In this document: piece after piece, positions 1-8,751 of the stretch | How the letters are laid out: the number at the start of each line of letters is the position of its first letter | How positions within the stretch are numbered: position 1 is the first letter of the stretch | DNA from: Verrucomicrobiota bacterium | GTDB taxonomy: Bacteria > Verrucomicrobiota > Verrucomicrobiia > JAWXBN01 | Direction: 5' to 3' | DNA: 39,492 nucleotides | Assembly (NCBI GenBank): GCA_034440155.1 | Contig: JAWXBN010000088.1 | Location: 1-39,492, forward strand | The notes under the pieces: generated by a model | The model's input: the letters and a program-made list of their open reading frames with translations, nothing else | Told to the model about the DNA's origin: nothing | Databases searched by the model: none | Made by a program: the position numbers and the translations under genes

Positions 1-532
1 GCTTTCCCTGTCTTGGGATCAATGTGAGTGTAGACCGAGTTAGGAGTTGCCCCCTGAGTCCAAGGCTTCGCAGTGCCACTAAACCGAGGAACTGCCCCCT
101 TTGCGGCAGGTAATGCAGCAAATTGCTTCAATGCCATCGGCGAGCCCACGCTGTCGAGTTCCTGCGCCGGGACAAGCCGTCGTAGAGGGATTCCTCTTTG
201 GTATTTCCCACGGTGGCGGTCTTGAGCAGGTTTTCCTTGTCGTAGCTATAAGAAACTGTTGGCGAGACGCCACCGGAAACACCCGGGACGGGTGTGCTCC
301 CCAGCAAAGTATTCCCATCCGCATCGTACGTGGGGGCAATTTGCGCGGTGGGTGAAGCAATTTGCGTGTATTGATTCACGTCATTGATCGTACGGTCAAA
401 AAACATCCCGCAGCACGCGGCATAAATGACCATCACAATCAACCCCGCTTTTGAGCAGAAACTTCCTGCCGTAAAAGGTGCGGCCTGCTCGTCCGGCCAA
501 GGGCTGGCCCCGTATGTCGCGGCCCGGTTCAT
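1..532 (-). pseudogene. Rhs/YD-repeat gene, broken 3' portion, runs off the window edge
   Basis: On the minus strand, 532 to about 165 encodes recognisable Rhs/YD-repeat segments: NDVNQYTQI, YDADGN, YSYDKENLL and SLYDGLSRR. This frame stops at 128. From about position 160 to base 1 a different minus frame reads on without a stop and contains PRFSGTAKPWTQGATPNS and VYTHIDPKTGK, which looks like the variable C-terminal tip of an Rhs or polymorphic-toxin protein. The two parts are therefore joined by a frameshift or by deletion of the Rhs core between them. The first 45 or so residues from the ATG at 532 do not resemble Rhs. I infer a decayed or recombined tip cassette. The rest of the tip lies outside the window, so its activity cannot be judged. 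Confidence 0.6.
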
Positions 533-650
533 CTCAATGGGTATTTATCCTGAAAATGCATTGACGTGGATTGTGCCGCAAAGAGCCCTCTGAGGTAAAG
601 AAAAGTTTCACGGTAAAAAGTCCGCGAAGGAACGTAAATTGCTCGGAGTT

Positions 651-690
651 TTAAAATAAGCCAATGGTAGGGATGGATGGCTTAATTTTC
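651..690 (-). terminator. Candidate terminator hairpin downstream of the efflux operon
   Basis: TAAGCCA (657-663) and TGGCTTA (678-684) form a 7-bp stem around a 14-nt loop. Read on the minus strand, the stem is followed by TTTTAAAA (649-656). It lies about 90 bases past the stop of the last efflux gene. The T-rich flank is imperfect, so this is only a candidate. The rest of 533-771 shows no convincing gene. Confidence 0.4.
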
Positions 691-771
691 AGCTGAGCAT
701 TTCATTCTCCAACCACTGCTGGATACCGGAGTCAGGCGGGTCGGGCACACACTCAAATTGCCTTGAAGAGA

Positions 772-2685
772 CTACTGGGCTGCGCCGTTTTTGGTGGGGG
801 CGGTGTTGGTGGTGTTAGCGGAATCGGGTTGGGTAGAGATTTGGGGTTTGTCTTGGGTGTCAGGAGTTGGTTTTTTGGCTGGTGTGGAAGGGGTTTTATT
901 CTGGTCGTCAGCCGGAGTTTTTTTGTTTACGGGCGGGTTTTGAGATTTGGTGGATGAGGAGGAGTTTGTTGTTGAATTCGACTTGGATGTTGAAGCTTTA
1001 GCGGGTTGTTTTTTGGCAGGGGCGGGAGTGGGGGCAGTTTTTGTTTCTGTTGGTTTCTCCGAAGCTTTCACTTTTTGTTCGGTTTTCTGGGTATTTTTAG
1101 TTACGGGAATGGCAGGGGGAGTGGGCTTGTCATTTTTATTAGCTCCTGCATTTTTTGCTGTGGGGGAACCGGTTTTATGCTGGGCAGGTTTTTGAGAGGC
1201 GTTACCGATTTGTGCGGGGGGCACAGGATTCATGGGTTGTGAAGCAGGGGAAAAAGGGACTTGGTTGGGGTTAGAGGGATTCCACCCACCACCGAGGGCT
1301 TTGTAGAGGGAAATGACAGAGCCCAGATACTGGGAGCGGAGCTGGGAGAGCTGGAGCTGGGCATTAAAGAGGGCATTTTCCGCGTCGATGACGTCGAGGT
1401 AACTGACGATGCCCTGGTCATACTGGAGGGAAGCGACTTGGTAAGCCCGGGCGAGGGCGGCGACCTGGATCTGGACGGCCTCGACTTGTCTGCGGTACGT
1501 GCTCACGGCCAAGAGCAAATTGCTGGTTTCATTAAAGGCATTTAGGATGACTTTTTCATATTGGTATAGGGCGGCATCCGCTTGGGCGCGGGCGGCCTCG
1601 ACCTGGGCTTTATTACGGCCAAAGTCTAAGACTTGCACACTCATGCCCAGACCGACGGAAAGGGCGCGGGTAATATCCGGGCTGGCGATGCCGAGGAGGC
1701 TGGTCAGGTCAAATTGGGGAAAACGGTTAGCCACATTAAATCCGATAAAAGCAGTGGCGGCTGCGAGTTCATGCTCGGCGAGCATGATGTCCGGACGACG
1801 GTCGAGGAGTTTGCTCGGGAGTCCGGCAGGCACTTGGGCCGGGAGTTTTTGCTGGTCGATAGGCAGGCCACGGGGTATTTTGCCGGGGTATTGTCCGAGG
1901 AGGATCTGGAGATTATTCTCCTGTTGACCGACCTCGCGTTGCAGGGCTGTGGCTTGGCTGATGACAGCCTGGAGCTCGGCTTCGAAGCGTTTGACATCCA
2001 GATCCGAGACGACGCCGAGGTCACCGCGGGCTTTGGCGATCCGATAGGCTTCGGAACGGGAGACGACAGTTTCTTTGGCGATCCGGTATTGGTTATCCAG
2101 ATCGCGCAGAGTAAAATAGCTGATAGCGACCTCGGAAACCAGGGAGATGATCACCGCCCGTTTAAAGTCTTCCTGAGCAAAATATTGTTCACGCGATACC
2201 TGAGTAGCCCGGCGCAATTTGCCGAAAATATCGATTTCCCAAGAGATCTGGCCCCCGGCAGAATAAGACTTATAAAACCCGTAAGAAAACGGGACTCCGC
2301 CGGAACCATTATTACCGATGGCATTTAGCTGGTCAGCCCCACCGTAACTGCCCACGGCATTAACCTGGGGGAGTTGGTTAGCCTTGGAATTAGCGAGATT
2401 TGCCCGAGCTTGCTCGACACGGGCAGTAGCGATTTTCAGGTCTTTATTTTGTTTGAGTGCGACGTCGATGAGTTTGGTCAGTTCCGGGTCATTAAAAAGG
2501 GTCCACCAATCTTTATTAGCGATATTTTCCTCGGAAACTTTTGTCCCGCTGAAACGCCACGTGTCGGGGGTGCCGGTATCAGGGCGTTTATAGTCAGGCC
2601 CGACAGTACACGACGAGGTAGCCAGTGGCAGGAGGGCTGCTAGTGCGAGCTTTAAAAATGGATTAAACTTTTTGTTAAGCTTCAT
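772..2685 (-). CDS. RND efflux outer membrane factor (NodT/OprM type) with long low-complexity tail
   Basis: This is the outer-membrane channel of a tripartite RND pump. An N-terminal basic-hydrophobic segment ends in SSC (Cys26), consistent with a lipoprotein signal, and is followed by the family's typical VGPDYKRPD. Two OEP repeats follow, containing WEIDIFGKLRR, LDRRPDI and LDFGRN, and the channel domain ends with the usual LYKALGGGW near residue 467. About 170 further residues rich in Lys, Pro, Thr, Ser, Asn and Gln then follow; homologues normally stop close to GGGW. I chose the ATG at 2685 because it lies one base after the pump's TGA stop. An in-frame ATG at 2706 would overlap the pump gene by 20 bases and is the alternative. 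No clear Shine-Dalgarno is visible for either, which suggests coupled translation. Confidence 0.93.
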   Translation of the reverse strand: MKLNKKFNPFLKLALAALLPLATSSCTVGPDYKRPDTGTPDTWRFSGTKVSEENIANKDWWTLFNDPELTKLIDVALKQNKDLKIATARVEQARANLANSKANQLPQVNAVGSYGGADQLNAIGNNGSGGVPFSYGFYKSYSAGGQISWEIDIFGKLRRATQVSREQYFAQEDFKRAVIISLVSEVAISYFTLRDLDNQYRIAKETVVSRSEAYRIAKARGDLGVVSDLDVKRFEAELQAVISQATALQREVGQQENNLQILLGQYPGKIPRGLPIDQQKLPAQVPAGLPSKLLDRRPDIMLAEHELAAATAFIGFNVANRFPQFDLTSLLGIASPDITRALSVGLGMSVQVLDFGRNKAQVEAARAQADAALYQYEKVILNAFNETSNLLLAVSTYRRQVEAVQIQVAALARAYQVASLQYDQGIVSYLDVIDAENALFNAQLQLSQLRSQYLGSVISLYKALGGGWNPSNPNQVPFSPASQPMNPVPPAQIGNASQKPAQHKTGSPTAKNAGANKNDKPTPPAIPVTKNTQKTEQKVKASEKPTETKTAPTPAPAKKQPAKASTSKSNSTTNSSSSTKSQNPPVNKKTPADDQNKTPSTPAKKPTPDTQDKPQISTQPDSANTTNTAPTKNGAAQ

Positions 2686-2686
2686 G

Positions 2687-5600
2687 TCAGGGTTTTGGTT
2701 CTTCATGTTCGGGCCGGGGCTCGGGGTCTTCGGCCATCATGTCATCATGTGTCACGGGAGTATCGATGGGATCATGCGTGGGAGTCACCTCGGTCAAAGC
2801 TCCATCTGCGGGTGTGGGGGAAGGTTCCGCCGTGGCCCTATGCCCCCCGTCCTTTTGTTTATTCTGGTGGGTCACGCTATAGATAAGGAAAAAGAATAAC
2901 GGAACAAAAAAGACGGCCATTAGGGTCGCTGCCAACATTCCACCGAAAACACCTGTTCCGATGGCATGACGGCTATTTGCACCGGCTCCGCTTGCCGTCA
3001 TCAGGGGGACAATACCGAGGATGAAGGCGAATGAGGTCATGAGGATCGGGCGGAAACGCAAACGGGCGGCTTGGATGGCTGCTTCATGGATAGATTTACC
3101 TTCATGCACGAGTTGGTTAGCGAATTCGACAATTAAAATGGCGTTTTTGGCCGCTAGTCCCACGAGGGTGAGCATCCCGATGCCGAAATAAATATCATTA
3201 TCCACACCGCGGATGAATACAGCCAAGAAGGCACCAAAAATCCCGAGTGGCACAGCCAAGAGCACGGCAAAAGGAATCGCCCAGCTTTCATATTGGGCGG
3301 CCAAGACCAAGAAAACCATGACCATACCAAAGGCCATAATCAATCCGGCTTTTCCACTGGCTTCCTTTTCTTGGTAAGAAGTATTACTCCAAGCGTAGTT
3401 AAGTCCTTCAGGAATGAGTTCCTTTTTAGCGAGGTCTTCCAGGGCATTCATCGCTTGGCCGGAGCTGTAACCTTCGCGTGGTGAACCGGTCACCTGTGCG
3501 GTATTAAATCCGTTGAAATTAAAGACCGTATCCGGCCCGCTGACGATTTTGTAGGAAGCCACGGTATTAACCGGCATCATTTGGCCGGATATGTCTGAAC
3601 GCACATAAATATTATTAATATCATCGGGTTTCATACGGTAGTCCATGCTCCCTTGGGCGAGGACTTGGTAGACTTGGCCGGACATAAAAAAGTCGTTAAT
3701 GTAATAAGAGCCAAAGTAGGTCTGGAGGGTATTAAAGACATTCAGGATATTCAGCCCGAGGGATTTTGCCTTGTCGCGGTCCACGTCGAGATAGACTTGG
3801 GGGACATTAATATTAACCATGGTATTTGCCCCGGCGATTTCGGGCATTTCATTAGCCTTGGCGACGAAATCCTTGGATTTACCGACAAAATCTTTGTAGG
3901 GGAGATTAGCGGTATTTTGGAGCTGGAAAGAAAATCCGCCGACACTGGAGAGGCCTTGGATCGCGGGGGCATTAAAGGAAAAGGCGAGAGCCTCGGGGAT
4001 CTGGGCGAGCTCCATGGATGTTTTTTTCAGGATTGCCCAGACATTTTCTGTCTTAAGATTGCGTTTTTTGAAGTCATCGAGGATCACATAGAAGGTCGCT
4101 TGGTTTTGGCCGCGCGAACTGAAAGCAAAATTCTGCCCGGTAAAGGTCAGGACATATTTGATTCCCGGGGTTTTTTCAAAGAGAGTCTCGATTTTTTTGA
4201 CGGTTTCCATGGTTCTTTGCATGGAGGAGCCGTCCGGTAGCTGCACGACAGAGACGAAGTATCCCTGGTCTTCCTCGGGGATGAATGCGGTAGGGACTTT
4301 CCGGGCCAGGAATACGGCGGAGACAACCACGCAGAGGAATACAATGACGGCGATATACCAGAAGCGCAGGACCACACCGACCCCGGCGGTATAGACGTTT
4401 GTTATGGAATCAAAAACACGGTTAAAGACACCAAAGAAACCTTTTTTAGACTCATGTTCGCGGGGTTTGAGGAGGATGGCGCAAAGGGCGGGGGTGAAGG
4501 TCAGGGCGACTATCCCTGAGAGGACGACAGCGATAGCGATGGTGAGAGCAAATTGCTGGTACATTTCCCCGGTGAGTCCGCCCATGAATGCCACGGGGAT
4601 AAAGACCGAACAAAGCACGAGGACAATGGCCACCAATGCGCCGGAAACTTCGTCCATGGCCTTTTTAGCGGCTTCTTTCGCGGAGAGATGCTCGAGGTCC
4701 ATGATGCGCTCGACATTTTCCACGACGACAATGGCATCATCGACGACGATACCGATGGCCAGTACCAACGCAAAAAGGGTGAGGAGATTGATCGAGAAGC
4801 CTAAAATGGCCAACCCAGCCATGGTCCCGATCAAGGAGACAGGGACGGCGATACAGGGGATCAAGGTGGCACGCCAATTCTGCAGGAAGACAAAAACCAC
4901 GATAAAGACCAGGATCATCGCTTCCACCAAGGTGTGGATGACTTCTTCGATAGAAAGATCGACGAAAACGGTGGTGTCGTAGGGGACTTGGTATTTGACG
5001 CCGTGGGGGAAGGCCAGTTGCAAATTGTCCATGAGGGATCGCAGGTTTTTAATGGTGGACAAGGCATTTGCCCCCGGCTCGAGATAGACGGGGATCAGGG
5101 CGATGGGTTTGCTATTCATGCGCCCGGACATTGTGTAGGACTGGGCGCCCATCTCGATAGTGGCGATGTCTTTGAGTAGGACATTCGAGCCGTCGGGATT
5201 AGCGCGGACTATGACGTTTTCAAATTCGGTAATTTTGTTATAGCGGCCTTGGGTGATGACATTCATCGTCATCTGTGTGCTGTCAGGTGCGGGTTGCGCA
5301 CCGACTTGGCCGCCGGGATATTCCGAGTTTTGCTCTTGAATGATATTGGCGATGTCACTGACGGTGATTTTGAGTTTGGCCATCTTGAGCGGGTCGAGGA
5401 TCAGGCGCATGGCGTAGTTAAATGTCCCGTAAACCATGGCGTTACCGACACCTTTGACACGTTTGATGGGGTTAACGATCTGTTGGATAGCGTAGTTCGC
5501 TAGGAAAATCTGGTCGTAACGGGGGTCGTCGGAGGTGATGGCGACGACAGCCAGCATCGCCGTGGACTGTTTGTTGATCTGGATACCTTGTTTGACGACG

Positions 5601-5965
5601 CTTTCTGGTAGCTGGGGCTGGGCGATGGACAAGCGGTTCTGTAGATCGACGGCGGCGATGTCCTGGTCGGCCCCGATATTAAAAAAGGCATTCAGGATCA
5701 TCTGTCCGTCACTGGTATTAAAGGAATTAAAGTAAATGAGGTTTTGAATGCCGCTGACTTGGTTTTCGATGGGGGAAGCGACGGCGAGGGCTACAGTTTC
5801 AGCATCGGCCCCGGGATACATCGCCACGAGCTGGACCGACGACGGGACGATATTTGGGTATTGCTCGACGGGCAAGTTTGTCGCAGCAAGCAGTCCCACC
5901 AGTACGATCACGATGGAAATGACAGATGCGAAAATCGGTCGATCGATGAAAAAACGTGGGCCCAT
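2687..5965 (-). CDS. RND efflux pump, HAE1 (AcrB-like) inner membrane transporter
   Basis: At 1092 residues this is slightly longer than AcrB. The start MGPRFFIDRPIFA and the motif LPVEQYPNI with PGADAETV are typical of hydrophobe/amphiphile RND pumps. The proton-relay aspartates of TM4 are D409 and D410, in GIVVDDAIVVVENVERIM. The expected architecture is visible: TM1, a large periplasmic loop, TM2-6, TM7, a second periplasmic loop, TM8-12. The last 60 or so residues are hydrophilic and acidic/Pro-rich. The pump couples proton import to export of lipophilic compounds together with the adaptor upstream and the outer membrane factor downstream. It starts 9 bases after the adaptor stop. Substrates cannot be deduced. 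Confidence 0.97.
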   Translation of the reverse strand: MGPRFFIDRPIFASVISIVIVLVGLLAATNLPVEQYPNIVPSSVQLVAMYPGADAETVALAVASPIENQVSGIQNLIYFNSFNTSDGQMILNAFFNIGADQDIAAVDLQNRLSIAQPQLPESVVKQGIQINKQSTAMLAVVAITSDDPRYDQIFLANYAIQQIVNPIKRVKGVGNAMVYGTFNYAMRLILDPLKMAKLKITVSDIANIIQEQNSEYPGGQVGAQPAPDSTQMTMNVITQGRYNKITEFENVIVRANPDGSNVLLKDIATIEMGAQSYTMSGRMNSKPIALIPVYLEPGANALSTIKNLRSLMDNLQLAFPHGVKYQVPYDTTVFVDLSIEEVIHTLVEAMILVFIVVFVFLQNWRATLIPCIAVPVSLIGTMAGLAILGFSINLLTLFALVLAIGIVVDDAIVVVENVERIMDLEHLSAKEAAKKAMDEVSGALVAIVLVLCSVFIPVAFMGGLTGEMYQQFALTIAIAVVLSGIVALTFTPALCAILLKPREHESKKGFFGVFNRVFDSITNVYTAGVGVVLRFWYIAVIVFLCVVVSAVFLARKVPTAFIPEEDQGYFVSVVQLPDGSSMQRTMETVKKIETLFEKTPGIKYVLTFTGQNFAFSSRGQNQATFYVILDDFKKRNLKTENVWAILKKTSMELAQIPEALAFSFNAPAIQGLSSVGGFSFQLQNTANLPYKDFVGKSKDFVAKANEMPEIAGANTMVNINVPQVYLDVDRDKAKSLGLNILNVFNTLQTYFGSYYINDFFMSGQVYQVLAQGSMDYRMKPDDINNIYVRSDISGQMMPVNTVASYKIVSGPDTVFNFNGFNTAQVTGSPREGYSSGQAMNALEDLAKKELIPEGLNYAWSNTSYQEKEASGKAGLIMAFGMVMVFLVLAAQYESWAIPFAVLLAVPLGIFGAFLAVFIRGVDNDIYFGIGMLTLVGLAAKNAILIVEFANQLVHEGKSIHEAAIQAARLRFRPILMTSFAFILGIVPLMTASGAGANSRHAIGTGVFGGMLAATLMAVFFVPLFFFLIYSVTHQNKQKDGGHRATAEPSPTPADGALTEVTPTHDPIDTPVTHDDMMAEDPEPRPEHEEPKP

Positions 5966-5974
5966 AGGGATCTA

Positions 5975-7126
5975 TTATTTCTTGGTCTCCGTCGGGGCCT
6001 GATAAGGTACTGTTTTTACTATTGCCCCCGGACGCACTTTTTGAATCCCGTCAACAACAAGGGTTTCGCCTCCATCGAGTCCACCCTCGATTAACCAGTC
6101 ATTGCCGACATAACGCAAGAGCTTGAGTGTGCGGGCCTCGATTTTTGATTCACTATTTACGATATAAACAAATGCCCCTTGAGGCTCTTGGAGAACCGCT
6201 TTTTGTGGGATGACAATCGAGTCATTCCGGGTGGCGCCGACCATGGTCACCTGCAAGTATTGGCCGGGAATAATCAAAAATGAGGGATTTGGAAAAATCG
6301 CACGCAGTGGATAGGAGTCCGTTTGAGTGTCGAGTTGCGTCGCGGTAAAGTCGATTTTCCCCGTTTCAGGATATTCCGTACCGTCTGTGAAATTTGCTTT
6401 GATCGTAAATTGGTCAAAGGGCATGTCGGTGAGTTTGCCAGATTCGGTGAGTTTACGGTATTGAAGCAGGGCACTTTCAGGTACACGGTAGTAGATATAG
6501 ATAGGATCGAGGATTTGGAGGTCGGTGAGCTTGGTATTTTGAGCAGTGACATTACTCCCTTCATTCACCATGGTTTTTCCGATGCGCCCATCCAAGGGGG
6601 CGACGATGAGGGAGTATCCGAGATTGATTTTGGCGTTATCCAGCGCAGCGACAGAGGCCTCGAGGTCAGCTTTTGTGGACTCCACTTGTGCGGTGACATC
6701 ATCGAGGTCTTTGGCGGCCACGGCTTTGGTCGCTACAAGAGGCTCATAACGGGCATAAGTTTTTTTGGCCAGTTCATAACGGGCGGCGGCCTGCTCGACT
6801 TTTGCTTGGGAATCGCGCACAGCCGCTTCGAACGGAGCCGGATCGATCAGATAAAGTTTATCACCCTTTTTAACAAATGTACCTTCTATGTAGAAACGTT
6901 TGGTAATGATCCCGGACACACGCGGGAGGATTTCAATATTTTTAGTGGCATCAGCTTGGCCGATGAATGACTCAGTGATCGGAATGGATTTAGGTACGAC
7001 TTTGATCACACTGACGGTGGGAGTGGGACGCTCGGGGGCAGCTGGCTTTTTATCACATCCGGCGAATACAAGGAGGCAGGCGCAGAGTGCGGCATGCGTG
7101 AGTGGGAAGGATGGCCTGAGTGACAT
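5975..7126 (-). CDS. RND efflux membrane fusion protein (AcrA/MexA-like lipoprotein)
   Basis: This 383-residue periplasmic adaptor belongs to the AcrA/MexA family. The signal peptide ends in the lipobox VFAGC, with lipidated Cys24. Next come a first barrel strand (SVIKVVP...FIGQADA), the lipoyl half-motifs (LPRVSGIITKRF and GYSLIVAPLDGRIGK), and between them a coiled-coil hairpin of about 80 residues rich in Ala, Glu and Lys. The C-terminal barrel and membrane-proximal domain include VVIPQKAVLQEPQGAFVYIV-like sequence. It is the first gene of the efflux operon. The 250 bp upstream carry a duplicated 15-bp element that could be an operator; no regulator gene is adjacent. Confidence 0.95.
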   Translation of the reverse strand: MSLRPSFPLTHAALCACLLVFAGCDKKPAAPERPTPTVSVIKVVPKSIPITESFIGQADATKNIEILPRVSGIITKRFYIEGTFVKKGDKLYLIDPAPFEAAVRDSQAKVEQAAARYELAKKTYARYEPLVATKAVAAKDLDDVTAQVESTKADLEASVAALDNAKINLGYSLIVAPLDGRIGKTMVNEGSNVTAQNTKLTDLQILDPIYIYYRVPESALLQYRKLTESGKLTDMPFDQFTIKANFTDGTEYPETGKIDFTATQLDTQTDSYPLRAIFPNPSFLIIPGQYLQVTMVGATRNDSIVIPQKAVLQEPQGAFVYIVNSESKIEARTLKLLRYVGNDWLIEGGLDGGETLVVDGIQKVRPGAIVKTVPYQAPTETKK

Positions 7127-7148
7127 AGAACTTCATTTATTAAGTGGT

Positions 7149-7163
7149 TTATTAGATGTGTAA
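7149..7163. promoter_or_regulatory. Direct repeat copy 1 (TTATTAGATGTRTAA) upstream of the efflux operon
   Basis: TTATTAGATGTGTAA here recurs at 7299-7313 as TTATTAGATGTATAA, 14 of 15 bases identical and exactly 150 bp apart. The outer TTAT...ATAA bases are symmetric, as in many dimer operators. This copy lies 23 bp upstream of the adaptor start. The regulatory role is inferred. Confidence 0.35.
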
Positions 7164-7298
7164 ATCCAAAAAAGAGTTTTTTTATAAAAAAGAGTAAAAC
7201 ATGCCTGATTTTAAAGGGTAAAAACGATTTTTGATGAGTTTATAATCCGAGATATATAACAATAAAGAAGAAGTATTTATAAAATAATTTACGCAAAA

Positions 7299-7313
7299 TT
7301 ATTAGATGTATAA
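7299..7313. promoter_or_regulatory. Direct repeat copy 2 (TTATTAGATGTRTAA)
   Basis: This is the second copy of the 15-bp element described at 7149-7163, with one mismatch. It sits about 170 bp upstream of the adaptor gene and about 60 bp past the stop of the GlcD-like gene. Confidence 0.35.
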
Positions 7314-7375
7314 CGGAAAACTGTTTGGGCCAGTGTTACGAATGAGAGAATATCAAGAGGAATGCTTGTTATCAC

Positions 7376-8749
7376 TTAAATAAACTTGCCTGGATTCAGA
7401 ATATCTTTGGGGTCGAGAGCGGATTTGACCTGTTTGTGCAATTTGCGCAGGGAGGGATTAGCAGCAATGGGCCACCAGGGTTTTTTCGCTAGACCGATGC
7501 CGTGTTCGCCAGTGATGGCACCTCCCCAGTGGATAATTTGCGTGAAGAGCAGATCGAGCATTTGATCCGATTTCTTGCGTTCGATCCGGCTTTTGTCGTC
7601 GATCATGATATTGACATGGATATTGCCGTCACCGGCGTGGCCGAAGCAGGCCACAGGAATGCCGTTATCCTTTTGCAATTTGCTCGTGAACTTGAAGAGT
7701 TCGACCAATTTACTGCGCGGCACGACGATATCTTCATTGAGTTTATGTAGGCCCGTGGCTTTTAGACTTTGAGAGAATTGGCGGCGGAGATTCCAGATAT
7801 TGTCGCAATTTGCCTCACCGATAGCGGAGCGGATGTCGAACCCCCCGTTTTTCTGGATCAAACTTTGTAGCTCGGGTAATTCGCTTTTTACAGCGGAGTG
7901 GCGCCCGTCGATTTCCACCAAGAGGAAAGCATGGCCCTTGGGGATTTTATCTGAACCGAGGTATTTCCTCGCGGCACGCAGGGTCCATTCATCGGCCAGC
8001 TCGAGGGCGGAGGGCAGGTGCCCGCCGTTCAGGATCGCATCCACGCAATTTGCGGCGGCAGACATGGTTTTAAAGGATACGGCTAAGGCTCCGCGGGTTT
8101 GTGGTCGGGGAATGAGGCGGATGGTGGCTTCGGTGATGACCCCGAGGAGACCTTCTGATCCGACGAAAAGTTCAGTCAGACTAAATCCCGATTTATTTTT
8201 ATGGCAGCGCCCACCTGTCCTGACGATGGTGCCGTCAGCGAGGACTATCTCCATGCCGAGGACGTAATGTTTGGTGACGCCGTATTTGAGACAGTGGGGT
8301 CCCCCGGCATTTGTAGCGATATTCCCCCCGATGGAGCTGTCTGCATAACTGGCCGGATCCGGCGGGTAATACCAGCCTACCGCCGCCGCGGCATCATCGA
8401 TTGATTTTGTAATCACACCCGGTTGGACGACAGCGACCCCGTCGCGTGGGTTCATGTCGAGGATTTCATTCATCCGCGCTGTGGACAGAGAGATGCCACC
8501 CTTTGCCGGGACACACCCACCGACGTATCCGTACCCGGCCCCGCGAGTGGTCACGGGAATATTATTTTTCTGGGCGAAAGCCAGGATAATGGACACTTCC
8601 TTAGTGGAACGTGGCAGGGCCACCGCCTCGGGAAGGTGACGTGCGAACCATTTGTCGCCTGCGTGGGCCTCGAGGGTTTTTGTGTCGAGGCGGATGGTTG
8701 CTTTGGGTAGGAGTCGGGAGAGCTTATGATATAATGAGGGTGTGTCCAT
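7376..8749 (-). CDS. FAD-binding 2-hydroxyacid oxidase/dehydrogenase, GlcD family
   Basis: This 457-residue flavoprotein belongs to the GlcD / D-lactate dehydrogenase (cytochrome) family, oxidising a 2-hydroxyacid such as glycolate or D-lactate to the 2-oxoacid. The FAD_binding_4 (PCMH-type) domain shows RGAGYGYVGG near residues 69-78, and PPDPAS followed by IGGNIATNAGGPHCLKYGVT. The C-terminal domain carries CFGHAGDGNIHVN and GGAITGEHGIGLAKK, the conserved family signatures. I start it at the ATG at 8749, two bases after the alr stop; a longer frame would run into alr. No glcE or glcF partner is adjacent, so the substrate and electron acceptor are open. It contains four of the 25 GCAAWTTGC motifs. 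Confidence 0.9.
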   Translation of the reverse strand: MDTPSLYHKLSRLLPKATIRLDTKTLEAHAGDKWFARHLPEAVALPRSTKEVSIILAFAQKNNIPVTTRGAGYGYVGGCVPAKGGISLSTARMNEILDMNPRDGVAVVQPGVITKSIDDAAAAVGWYYPPDPASYADSSIGGNIATNAGGPHCLKYGVTKHYVLGMEIVLADGTIVRTGGRCHKNKSGFSLTELFVGSEGLLGVITEATIRLIPRPQTRGALAVSFKTMSAAANCVDAILNGGHLPSALELADEWTLRAARKYLGSDKIPKGHAFLLVEIDGRHSAVKSELPELQSLIQKNGGFDIRSAIGEANCDNIWNLRRQFSQSLKATGLHKLNEDIVVPRSKLVELFKFTSKLQKDNGIPVACFGHAGDGNIHVNIMIDDKSRIERKKSDQMLDLLFTQIIHWGGAITGEHGIGLAKKPWWPIAANPSLRKLHKQVKSALDPKDILNPGKFI

Positions 8750-8751
8750 AA

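Larger units (their letters stand above)
7127..7375. other. AT-rich intergenic region, promoter side of the efflux operon
   Basis: This 249-bp stretch contains no gene and is much more AT-rich than its flanks. It holds the two 15-bp direct repeats at 7149 and 7299, a close tandem AAAAAAGAGT repeat (7168-7177 and 7186-7195) and several TATA-like hexamers. It must contain the end of the upstream minus-strand run and the start of the efflux transcript, but no single promoter stands out. Confidence 0.5.

Noticed and set aside
1633-2328. Long plus-strand open frame (231 codons) opposite the outer membrane factor gene
   Set aside because: It is an antisense shadow of a well-supported gene, has no ribosome-binding site and no recognisable domain.
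3653-4240. Plus-strand open frame (195 codons) opposite the RND pump gene
   Set aside because: Antisense shadow; the minus-strand pump is unambiguous along its whole length.
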